NCBI GenBank assembly: GCA_902790625.1
Contig: CADASP010000009.1
Location: 157,930 to 221,929, forward strand
Source of the DNA: an uncultured Prevotellaceae bacterium
Lineage (GTDB): Bacteria; Bacteroidota; Bacteroidia; Bacteroidales; Bacteroidaceae
DNA: 64,000 bases
Direction: 5' to 3'
In this document: piece by piece, positions 8,501 through 14,924 of the stretch
How positions within the stretch are numbered: position 1 is the stretch's first letter
How the letters are laid out: every line of letters starts with the position of its first letter
The notes under the pieces: generated by a model
Seen by the model: only the letters and a program-made list of their open reading frames with translations
The model's database searches: none
What the model was told of the DNA's origin: nothing
Program-made: the position numbers and the translations under genes

Positions 8501-9332
8501 CACTATGCATAAGTTCTTCTTCCGAGTTGAACTGCTCTGGCAAAAACGAGATACGCACCCTGTCGCTCAAAATTTGTTTGTGAAGTTGTGTCATCTTCAG
8601 GCTTCTTAGCTTCAGTTGCGAATCAGGATGCTGATGGAGATATTCATTACCAATGCTGTTTATGCCAATCACTCCTTCATTTGGACTTCCGCCCAATACC
8701 CAATTGTAGGTCTCTACACCATCCTGAGTCAAGCAATTATTGTAATACTTGGGTGTAAAAACATCGTCAAGTGAGAGACCATTTAAAACTGCACTTAGGT
8801 TACCCTCTATCGCTTTCAACTCGCTTTTACAAATATCTTTTAATCTGTTGTATACAACGATGTTGTCCAAGAACTTGGGATAGTTCTCGTTTACAATTCG
8901 ATTTGCAACAGATGTAGCCTGATCTTTCTCGGAGTACATGTTGTCTCGATTGTCTTGATAGTTTCCAAAAAATACAGAGAAGTTGTTGAACGTTTTAATA
9001 GCTTTCAACATCTTATCGCGGTCAAGCCCCATTTTGGGATTGCTTTCCTGTATGGACCTCACAAAATCATCGTCATCTTCAACCATCTTTTTCATCAATG
9101 TACCTATTAGCTTAGAGTACGATGAAATGTAAGGCCACCAGTTATGTTCCGTAAAACCCTTGTGTATTTTCCCACGCATTTCTTCCTGGAGTTTTTGGAA
9201 CGTCTTAGATTTCTTGTCCTCTTGATAAGCTAAAGCCAATGATTCCCAAGTTACACCTTTATTACCCACTTCAAATTGTTTCAGAGCAGATGCAATGAAT
9301 TGTTTATGAAATTGGTCAAGTATAGCTTTCAT
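5568..9332 (-). CDS. cas12a: Cas12a (Cpf1) RNA-guided nuclease, main body downstream of an in-frame amber codon
   Basis: Cas12a processes pre-crRNA and, guided by crRNA, cuts DNA next to a T-rich PAM with a single RuvC site. All catalytic residues are present: Asp in IIGIDRGERN (codon 937 counted from the ATG at 9521), Glu in VIVLEDLNFGFKRGR (codon 1032), and DADANGAYNIALKG (codons 1265-1267). The Nuc-domain SRWTLASHGSRI is also present. Homology continues upstream of this ATG (HKLYIHDKERNDNYPI) to a TAG at 9383-9381, beyond which lies the true N-terminus. Starting at 9332 gives 1254 residues lacking WED-I and the first REC1 helix. The full frame is 1317 codons, the family's normal size. WED-I contributes to crRNA binding, so this shortened product is probably inactive unless the TAG is read through. 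Confidence 0.95.
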   Translation of the reverse strand: MKAILDQFHKQFIASALKQFEVGNKGVTWESLALAYQEDKKSKTFQKLQEEMRGKIHKGFTEHNWWPYISSYSKLIGTLMKKMVEDDDDFVRSIQESNPKMGLDRDKMLKAIKTFNNFSVFFGNYQDNRDNMYSEKDQATSVANRIVNENYPKFLDNIVVYNRLKDICKSELKAIEGNLSAVLNGLSLDDVFTPKYYNNCLTQDGVETYNWVLGGSPNEGVIGINSIGNEYLHQHPDSQLKLRSLKMTQLHKQILSDRVRISFLPEQFNSEEELMHSVSAFFDRFESTNLFARIQETLNILNDSDTDLNKVYVQGKNLSRLSTLLYGKWDVLGEKLRSVMVTGNTKKAQKEKDKEIEAWLENKCFSLAQIKAVENELMEQSAHPLSLMELLTDLTIWKYDSENKMWSKKSLQKLCMDARITEFNVLKANYEQGKISIKTDAAKEVLKSVLEIYMELFHVIELLRLGKKSPYLEKDDFYIPYELLFESPDDAILVSHIVPLYMKVQSYLTRKLADRGKMLLKFDSPTRANGWNDCSIVIKDGKYYLLLYLENLTNEEISTLYSGNSADLVIYQQQKADYRNAPRLFINSKGDNRAPAVNKYHLPIEMVESLYKERKALKTQSAKREFDERHPDYLERLIDYYKIGFLRHEDFRPFQHTFENMWKDSMEYSSIQEFFEHTQEMCYLLTFRPIGFDFLYNLQKEKKLLLFSITNKDYKEKAKGTPNMHTLYWEEIFPKDNIANIVYKLSGQGIELFHREAISPKLAFVHKKGSILVNKTFSDGTPIDAELYKKLICHFNGVKVELKPEEVKLLPLVKTKKAQFDLMKDKRYHEHKFFLHVPITINFKASATSQKQFNERTLNILRDNKEGLNIIGIDRGERNLIYVSVINQRGENLIAPRHFNLIETETYDGIERKFDYLTKLKQTEKNRDEARKNWTTQERIKDLKSGYLSQVVHEIAKLVVRYNAVIVLEDLNFGFKRGRFNVERQVYQNFEKMLIQKLNYLVFKKDAPSKEYGTIQSGLQLTAPFSSFKELGKQSGWLFYVPAGYTSKIDPSTGFVNLFNMNKPANSLREFFEAFDDITYRDGLFYFTFDYSKDVFKKVKTDYTSRWTLASHGSRIVGRNKELKDLTKEFELFFKEANLPLEKVSVQTVSSLNESKLQALWGLFKLLLKMRNSNDEQDYIISPVASDKPFITGEENSLRIKDADANGAYNIALKGLYWLYYDFPTDENGYLKYIKDEDWFRFIQTKPYFSPTYE

Positions 9333-9380
9333 GATAGGATAATTGTCGTTTCTTTCCTTATCATGAATGTATAACTTGTG

Positions 9381-9521
9381 CTATTCATTGTCAGTAGGAC
9401 CGTTAAGGTAAATATCCCAAAAGTCGTCGATGGTTTGTCCTTCTAACAGTACAGGTTTTAGTTCAAACCTTAATGTTTTTGACACAGGATATACGCCTGT
9501 AAATTGTTTTAAGCTATTCAT
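9381..9521 (-). pseudogene. cas12a: Cas12a N-terminal segment (WED-I) ended by TAG
   Basis: From the ATG at 9521 the frame reads MNSLKQFTGVYPVSKTLRFE, the canonical Cas12a opening (family pattern F.N.Y..SKTLRFEL.P). It runs 46 codons to TAG at 9383-9381, then continues open and in the same frame into the main body. The start lies 9 bp after the HNH stop codon, as expected in an operon. A single base change (for example CAG, GAG, TGG, AAG or TAT to TAG) explains the interruption. It could also be a sequencing error. Confidence 0.92.
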
Positions 9522-9530
9522 ACTCTTATT

Positions 9531-10121
9531 TTAAATGTATATTTCTGGTTGTGGATAGTTGAGAGGGATGTATCTCCATTTAAAAGGTAGTTCCATTGTG
9601 TCCATTTCTTCTAATGATTTATCCATCAATTCGTTTTCCACACTATATAGATAGATGTTCTTCAAATAGTGTACCCACACGTTGATGGGAGGCCACTCTT
9701 CTCTAATTTCTTCATACCATTCAAACAAATCCATCTTTCCTTTTGATGAATTGCAGGCTTTACATACCATTATTATATTGTCGAGACAATCCTTACCTCC
9801 TTTAATTCTTGGAAATATATGATCTTTTGTAAGTTTTGAAGGTTCCATCTCTTTTCCACAATACCAACAATAATTGTTACTCTTTATTTTTTCAATGTTG
9901 AATTCAAACAAATCGTGAATCTTCCATCTTCCCTCCTTGTAAGCTTTGAATGCCTTTGCTCGTATCATATAACACGTACGGTCATACTTTATTTTATCTT
10001 CCTTTATGGCAACAAACAGCATCTGTAAGTTAGCATAAGACCAGAAAAGAAGTTCACCGAAATTTGCAAATCTCGAATATTGCTTCTTATTCTCTTGAAG
10101 GATATTATTCTTGTTTATCAT
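9531..10121 (-). CDS. HNH endonuclease co-operonic with cas12a
   Basis: The product has 196 residues. The C-terminal half carries a clear HNH/zinc-knuckle nuclease domain: CWYCGKEME, then LTKDHIFPRIKGGKDCLDN (catalytic His after Asp) and VCKACNSSKGKMD. The two CxxC pairs bind zinc. The N-terminal 80 or so residues (FANFGELLFWSYANLQMLFV, then a Lys-rich stretch) are not recognised. The gene is first in the cas operon, 9 bp from the cas12a start and with its own promoter-like sequence at 10146-10153. HNH proteins of this size include homing, restriction and phage-type nucleases; none is a standard part of type V-A. A role beside Cas12a is inference from the tight spacing. Confidence 0.88.
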   Translation of the reverse strand: MINKNNILQENKKQYSRFANFGELLFWSYANLQMLFVAIKEDKIKYDRTCYMIRAKAFKAYKEGRWKIHDLFEFNIEKIKSNNYCWYCGKEMEPSKLTKDHIFPRIKGGKDCLDNIIMVCKACNSSKGKMDLFEWYEEIREEWPPINVWVHYLKNIYLYSVENELMDKSLEEMDTMELPFKWRYIPLNYPQPEIYI

Positions 10122-10145
10122 GTTGCTTTAGGTGAAATTGCGGTG

Positions 10146-10181
10146 CAAAGATAATAATATATTGTGCCAAATCGTGGTACA
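10146..10181 (-). promoter_or_regulatory. Promoter and candidate operator of the HNH-cas12a operon
   Basis: TATCTTTG (10153-10146) matches the -7 box, about 25 bp before the HNH start. No TTTG lies at the ideal spacing, which may mean a weak or activator-dependent promoter. Immediately upstream is an inverted repeat, TGTGCCA (10163-10169), 5 bp, TGGTACA (10175-10181), with one mismatch. It would sit over the -10 to -35 zone and is a candidate site for the WYL regulator encoded next door. Confidence 0.5.
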
Positions 10182-10196
10182 GTCTCAAACTTTTTT

Positions 10197-11102
10197 CTAT
10201 TCTTCGTAGTTTTTTCCCATTTCTTTGATATATTGGTGGACTTTTTCCCGTAACTCTAACGGTGAAATGACGTACAGGCGATTCTTCTTGCGAAGGATTT
10301 CACCTATGAAATCATTTGAAGGTGAGAGGTAATAAGAAAAATCAGAATAATCGGCAGTGGTGGCTATTTCTTTCTGCGAATGATGGAGGGGTAAATCCCT
10401 GAGATAGGGCCTTTCATCTTTAGTGGCTCTGATGACCACTTCCTGGGGATGAGAGTCCTTGCCACGGAAAACGCCATAATAATCGTGAAAGAAGGCTTCG
10501 GCATCGAAGTCTTTATCGAGTTGGAATGTGTTTTCTGAAACGTCCAAGGATTTGATGCGGTCGAGAGACAATGTCCAGAATTGTTGACTGACTTTCGTCA
10601 AAAGGTACCATCTCTGTTTGTAGAGCTTCAAACAATATGGCTCTGCGGCATGATACGTCTTTATCTCTGCGTCGTTGTATTTCTGATAGGTAATGGATAT
10701 GCAACGGTTGAGCTTCATTGCTTCAAGAATGGGTTGGAGATACTTGTATCCCGATGGAATATCTTCGAGAAGTACCCTTTCCTGAAGGCTCACGCCCTCT
10801 TGAACTGCTGTGTGGACAGTCATAGACGAAAGCATCCAGTTTTGGATAGTGTCTTCTCGGAGAACGGATTTGTTGGCTATGTAGTACTTGAACCCGTCTC
10901 TTTTGTCACATTCTATGATAATGCCAAAGATGTCCTCTATTGCATCCTTGTGTCGGTTGAATGTGGTACGCGCTAACTCTACACCGCCGCTCATCTCGGT
11001 GTGTAGCCACTTCTCATTGATTTGCGCTAACGAGACCTTTCCCGCCTGGTAAATGGTGTTCACCAGCCATATATATTCCTTAAATAGTGCAGGTGTTTTC
11101 AT
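10197..11102 (-). CDS. WYL-domain transcriptional regulator
   Basis: The product has 301 residues from the ATG at 11102; a TTG at 11123 would add seven residues but is less likely. An N-terminal winged-helix-like region (ETTFNRHKDAIE-type segment, LARTTFNRHKDAIEDIFG) is followed by a WYL domain with AAEPYCLKLYKQRWYLLTKV and a SLDRIKSLDVSE segment, then a C-terminal extension typical of YafY-like regulators. WYL domains sense nucleic acids or nucleotides and often control CRISPR and other defence loci. The stop is 75 bp upstream of the HNH-cas12a operon on the same strand, which makes it the likely controller of that operon. Its ATG overlaps the stop of the small MNT-like frame upstream. Confidence 0.88.
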   Translation of the reverse strand: MKTPALFKEYIWLVNTIYQAGKVSLAQINEKWLHTEMSGGVELARTTFNRHKDAIEDIFGIIIECDKRDGFKYYIANKSVLREDTIQNWMLSSMTVHTAVQEGVSLQERVLLEDIPSGYKYLQPILEAMKLNRCISITYQKYNDAEIKTYHAAEPYCLKLYKQRWYLLTKVSQQFWTLSLDRIKSLDVSENTFQLDKDFDAEAFFHDYYGVFRGKDSHPQEVVIRATKDERPYLRDLPLHHSQKEIATTADYSDFSYYLSPSNDFIGEILRKKNRLYVISPLELREKVHQYIKEMGKNYEE

Positions 11103-11227
11103 ACTATTACTTTCTGGTTGCAACAGGCGACGGAGCCGAGGCGCATTATGGAGCGGACACCGTAGTGCTCGGAAAGGTGTTGCTGAGTGGTTTTCAGTCT
11201 GCGAATGGTTTCTGATCGGTCAGGCAT
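11099..11227 (-). pseudogene. MNT-type nucleotidyltransferase remnant (42 residues)
   Basis: The frame MPDRSETIRRLKTTQQHLSE, then HYGVRSIMRLGSVACC, resembles the start of minimal nucleotidyltransferases (YGV.S..LFGS.AR pattern, as in MntA antitoxins). The GS of the GSx10DxD active site is kept, but the frame ends before the two aspartates. Its TGA overlaps the WYL start codon (ATGA), so it may survive as a translated leader coupled to the regulator. The match is short and the assignment is tentative. Confidence 0.4.
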
Positions 11228-11250
11228 AAGCGGTTGGTCATTTCAATTTG

Positions 11251-11258
11251 CAAATTTA
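11251..11258 (-). promoter_or_regulatory. Possible -7 box upstream of the MNT remnant and WYL gene
   Basis: TAAATTTG on the minus strand, 24 bp before the ATG at 11227. No well-placed -33 TTTG is seen. Confidence 0.35.
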
Positions 11259-11304
11259 CATAAAAACTGCGATATATAATCATGTGGAACAAAGAAATTT
11301 CATT

Positions 11305-11536
11305 TTTCTTTAGAAGAAAGACAAGAATTATTTACGGTATCAGCAAACAATTCGCAATAAAAGTGATGACATGCAGGTAAGCATTGTTGATGACGAGCGA
11401 AAAGGGGCGCATTCAGGGGAGCCGACGCACGACAAACAGGGAGCGGGAGGCACCGCAGAGGGAAAAGGGGCATGCTTTTTAGGTTGGCAGCGGGCGGGGA
11501 CATGATTGGCAGCGGCCGCTGCCAGCCGCTGCCAAC
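11305..11536 (+). repeat. Dispersed NotI-palindrome repeat, copy A
   Basis: It begins near TTTCTTTAGAAGAAAGACAA, contains CAGGGAGCGGGAGGCACCGC and GGTTGGCAGCGGGCGGGGAC, and ends with the perfect palindrome GGCAGCGGCCGCTGCC. Related copies lie at 23962-24252, 52400-52665 (opposite strand) and 63812 to the window end. Short open frames across it occur in two frames and differ between copies, so coding is not supported. Confidence 0.85.
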
Positions 11537-11677
11537 CGAAAATTATATGTTATGATGAATTTAGCCGCATAGAACTGCAACCGATACTGAAAATCGCGAT
11601 TGAGCGACTACAACTCGTTTCATTCGTCTTCATTCGTTGTTAGAATTATCATTCGTGCAATTCGTTCTATTCGTCTT

Positions 11678-11918
11678 ATGATTATCCGCATGTACCTCCG
11701 ATAGGCGGCCTGCAAGGCCAAGAAGCTCTTAGCCCAGGGCATCGCCCTGGGTATAAAGTATGCGAAGCCACCGCCCTGAAAGGGCATAAGCATTGTTTCC
11801 TGTTGGAGCTTTTGCCCTTTCTTTGGCATTGGCTACCTCCGCAATTTCCCAGGGCGATGCCCTGGGCTAAAAGCTCATTGCACCTTCAGGGCGCTATCGG
11901 GTGATTGCGGATAATCAT
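11678..11918. repeat. Element bounded by ATGATTATCCGCA inverted ends with REP-like palindromes
   Basis: ATGATTATCCGCA (11678-11690) and its exact complement (11906-11918) enclose two facing GC-rich palindromes, GCCCAGGGCATCGCCCTGGG and CCCAGGGCGATGCCCTGGGC. A shorter related unit with similar ends lies at 52264-52366. No gene is seen inside; the minus-strand frame at 11620-11829 is formed by the repeat. Confidence 0.6.
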
Positions 11919-11919
11919 T

Positions 11920-12087
11920 TAACCCAAATCGGTCATTAGACTGTTACGCACTAACACGCTTTCTTTTTGTCATCTGCTCCGCCACTTTTCGATTACAATG
12001 GAACCCCATTGCGCATTCAAAGTTGCAGAACATCTGTTCAAAAATAAAGGATGTTATCATCATAACGCTAATGACCGATTTGGGTTA
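11920..12087. mobile_element. MITE-like element with 20-bp perfect terminal inverted repeats
   Basis: TAACCCAAATCGGTCATTAG at 11920-11939 is exactly complementary to 12068-12087. The 128 bp between has no coding frame. The size, perfect ends and lack of genes fit a non-autonomous transposable element, although no clear target duplication is visible. Confidence 0.5.
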
Positions 12088-12215
12088 TAAATATACTTCT
12101 GCAACTGCGGGCAGACACAATATCTGCCCCTACACGGTGAGCGTAGGGTGTAGGGGGCTGGATTGACAACGCATGGAAACGTATGCGCTGCGGGGTGCAT
12201 CAAAATGGGGGTGCC

Positions 12216-14762
12216 CTATTTGGCAAACAGCTTTCCCACCAGGTTGAGCAACGTGCTGACGGTCTGCTTGTCGGGCACGGGTATGCGGAGGTGGCTCTCG
12301 CCCGTCTCGGCATTGGTCTCTACGATGGAGTCGACCAGCTGCTGGGTGGCTTCGGGCGACTGGAGCGTCTGCGCCAGCCCCGAGAGGAAGGAGATGCCTT
12401 GGGCGACGAGCTCCTGCGGCTGACGGGGCACGGCAGGGGCTTTGGGGGTCGGGGGAGCCACCGGGGTGTCGGAATCGTCTGCGACGACCGAGGCATCGGG
12501 GACTTCCTCTTCGCTTGCCGCCGCCTCTGGGGCTTCGTCCTTGACAGGCTCCGGCTCGCTGGCCGCGTCGTCGTCAAGCGAGTCGGCTGGTGCTGTCGGG
12601 ATGTCGGGCTTCTGCTCTTCCTCTTCCATCACCTCGCCCAGCGTGTCCATCATGGCGGTGAACTTCGACTCGTTGCTCAGGAAGATGGTGTCCTCGCCCC
12701 CGTCGAGCACGCCTTCGAACATGGCCGACTTGAAGCGCAGCTTGCCCAGCATCTGCTCCTCGATGGTGCCCTTGGCCACCAGGTTGATGACCTGCACATG
12801 GCGCTCCTGTCCAAGGCGATAGATGCGTGCGATGCGCTGCTCGAGCACGGCGGGGTTCCAAGGCAGGTCGAGGTTGATCATGATGCTGCCCGCCTGCAAG
12901 TTGAGACCTGTGCTGCCGGCATCGGTGGAGAGGAACACACGGCAGTCGGGGTCGTCGGTGAAGTTGTTGATGAGGTCGCGCCGCTTCACCGAGGGCACGC
13001 CGCCATGCAGATACTCGTAGCCGACGCCCATCTTGTCGAGCTCGTAGGCGATGAGTCGCGTCATGCGCTCCCATTGGCTGAAGACGACCACCTTCTCGTC
13101 GCCATTGTCGAATACCGACTGGAGGATGCTCATGGTCTCGGTCACCTTGGTGTCGTAGCGCGACTTCTGGTCGAGGATGTAGGTGCTGTCGCACACCATG
13201 CGCATCATCGAGAGGAACTGCAGCAGCTTCTTGCGGTCTTTCTCGGTGAGGAAGTGCTGCTTGCGCCATTTGAAGACGAGCTTGGCCACCTGCTCCTTAT
13301 ACTCGTCGTGCATGCCCATCTGCTCGGTGGTCATCGGCACGAAGAGGTTCTGGTCGGTACGGCTGGGCATCTGAAGGGCCACCTGCTTCTTGGTGCGACG
13401 GATGAGGCGCTGGCGAGCCGTCGCGCCCACGCGATTCAGGTTCTTGTAGCCGATGGTCTTGCCACCCGAGTCGACCACGATGCATTCGTCCTTGAACTGC
13501 CAGTAGGGGCCGAGGCAATAGTTGTCGGCAAACTCCATGACGGAGTAGAGCTCCTCGAGCTTGTTCTCAAGGGGTGTGCCGCTGAGGATGACGGCATAGT
13601 CGCTCTTCACCTTGCGGGCGGCCATCGATATCTGCGTTTTCCAGTTCTTCAGGCGTTGCACCTCGTCCATGATGAGCACCTCGGTCTGCAAGCTGCCCCA
13701 CATCTTCACGTCGTTCGACATGCAGTTGTACGACACTATCTTATAGGGCACGTCGCTGGCATATTGCTCTTTTCGCTTCAGCGGGTTGCCCTCGATGACG
13801 AGCGTCAGCGGGTGCTCCGCCGTGTGCTCGGTGTCTTTGACGAAGCGCTCTATCTCGCGCTGCCATTGGTATTTCAGCGAGGTGGGACACACCACCAGCA
13901 CCTGCTCGGCGAGCCCCTCGCGGCGCAACAGCTCTGCCGTGCCGATGGCCTGGATGGTCTTGCCGAGGCCCATCTCGTCGGCGATGATGGAGCGTCCGCG
14001 CTCGAAGGCGAAGCGGATGCCCTCTTTCTGGTAGGGATAGAGGTTGACGGTGAGCAGATGGTCGAGGCGCTCGTCGGTGTATTTGCCGATGAGCTGGCTA
14101 CGGAACTTGCGCTCGCGCTGCTCCAGGATGAAGTCGATGGCATCTTGATAGAATCGGAACGAGGAGTCGATTTCGGCCGCGGCTATCAGCAGCTTGTCGT
14201 AGTCGTCGAAGGCATAGGGGAACATCACACCCTCGGCATCGAAATAGTGGGCGGCGAGCTGCATGAACTCCTCGCGATGGTCGCTACCCACGCGAATCTT
14301 CACCTGACGGCCTTCGGTATAGGACAAATATACCGAGGTGTAGGCCGGCATCTCGGTGTGCACCCTCCTGCGGCGTGCTGCAGCGAGGTGGCCATCCCCC
14401 ACCCCATCCAACCACAGCTTCACCTTCTCGATATGCTTGCAGGTGCCGAGGCGCGACGTTTTGAAGTCCATGCACGAACAGTAGTTCCACGGGCTGTGCT
14501 CGCCACGATAGACCACCTTGTAGGTCTGCCGCGTCTGCGGGTTGCGCACCTCGTACTCGCCCGGCAGGTTGCGCTCGTCGACAGCCGTCACGGCCATCGT
14601 CTCCTCGCGTGCCACCTGCTGGCGCAAGGCACGTTGCCAGTCGTCGAGTTCCATGTTGTCGGGCTTCACCACCCACGAAATCTTCGGAATCCTTACGGCT
14701 TTCTCCTTCGTCGTGTTTTTCTTATTTGTGGTGCTCTTCCGTGTATCTCTCTTTGTTGCCAT
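12216..14762 (-). CDS. SWIM zinc-finger SNF2-family helicase
   Basis: The product has 848 residues. A SWIM zinc finger near residues 88-112 (CSCMDFKTSRLGTCKHI, CxC...CxH) precedes an SNF2 ATPase core: Walker A IIADEMGLGKTIQAIG, Walker B LIMDEVQRLKN (DEVQ in place of DEAQ), LSGTPLENKLEELY. The C-terminal helicase lobe has VVFSQWERM, STDAGSTGLNLQAG and EQRIARIYRLGQ. Such proteins are dsDNA translocases that remodel protein-DNA complexes, often linked to transcription or repair. The last 130 residues are an acidic Pro/Ala-rich tail (EEEEQKPDIP, EPEPVKDEAPEAAASEEE), probably disordered. It appears to stand alone. Confidence 0.9.
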   Translation of the reverse strand: MATKRDTRKSTTNKKNTTKEKAVRIPKISWVVKPDNMELDDWQRALRQQVAREETMAVTAVDERNLPGEYEVRNPQTRQTYKVVYRGEHSPWNYCSCMDFKTSRLGTCKHIEKVKLWLDGVGDGHLAAARRRRVHTEMPAYTSVYLSYTEGRQVKIRVGSDHREEFMQLAAHYFDAEGVMFPYAFDDYDKLLIAAAEIDSSFRFYQDAIDFILEQRERKFRSQLIGKYTDERLDHLLTVNLYPYQKEGIRFAFERGRSIIADEMGLGKTIQAIGTAELLRREGLAEQVLVVCPTSLKYQWQREIERFVKDTEHTAEHPLTLVIEGNPLKRKEQYASDVPYKIVSYNCMSNDVKMWGSLQTEVLIMDEVQRLKNWKTQISMAARKVKSDYAVILSGTPLENKLEELYSVMEFADNYCLGPYWQFKDECIVVDSGGKTIGYKNLNRVGATARQRLIRRTKKQVALQMPSRTDQNLFVPMTTEQMGMHDEYKEQVAKLVFKWRKQHFLTEKDRKKLLQFLSMMRMVCDSTYILDQKSRYDTKVTETMSILQSVFDNGDEKVVVFSQWERMTRLIAYELDKMGVGYEYLHGGVPSVKRRDLINNFTDDPDCRVFLSTDAGSTGLNLQAGSIMINLDLPWNPAVLEQRIARIYRLGQERHVQVINLVAKGTIEEQMLGKLRFKSAMFEGVLDGGEDTIFLSNESKFTAMMDTLGEVMEEEEQKPDIPTAPADSLDDDAASEPEPVKDEAPEAAASEEEVPDASVVADDSDTPVAPPTPKAPAVPRQPQELVAQGISFLSGLAQTLQSPEATQQLVDSIVETNAETGESHLRIPVPDKQTVSTLLNLVGKLFAK

Positions 14763-14924
14763 GTTCCTTTATTTGCTTATGGTTGATAATATTTGCCTTT
14801 TTATTTGCGCTTGATTTGTTTTTCTCGGTTATTCTTGTTTTTCCCTGTTTCACTAAGTAAACAGACTTCATTTTTTAATTTAGGAAAACAGGTGAAAACC
14901 AATAATACTGATAGGAGGGATCTT

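Noticed and set aside
11620..11829. 69-codon minus-strand frame
   Set aside because: It lies within REP-like palindromes and an inverted-repeat element; its sequence is dictated by the repeats and lacks coding character.
12183..14786. Very long plus-strand frame opposite the SNF2 helicase
   Set aside because: It is the antisense shadow of a GC-rich gene with clear helicase motifs on the minus strand. The same applies to long frames opposite folC, galK, GH97, glyS and others.
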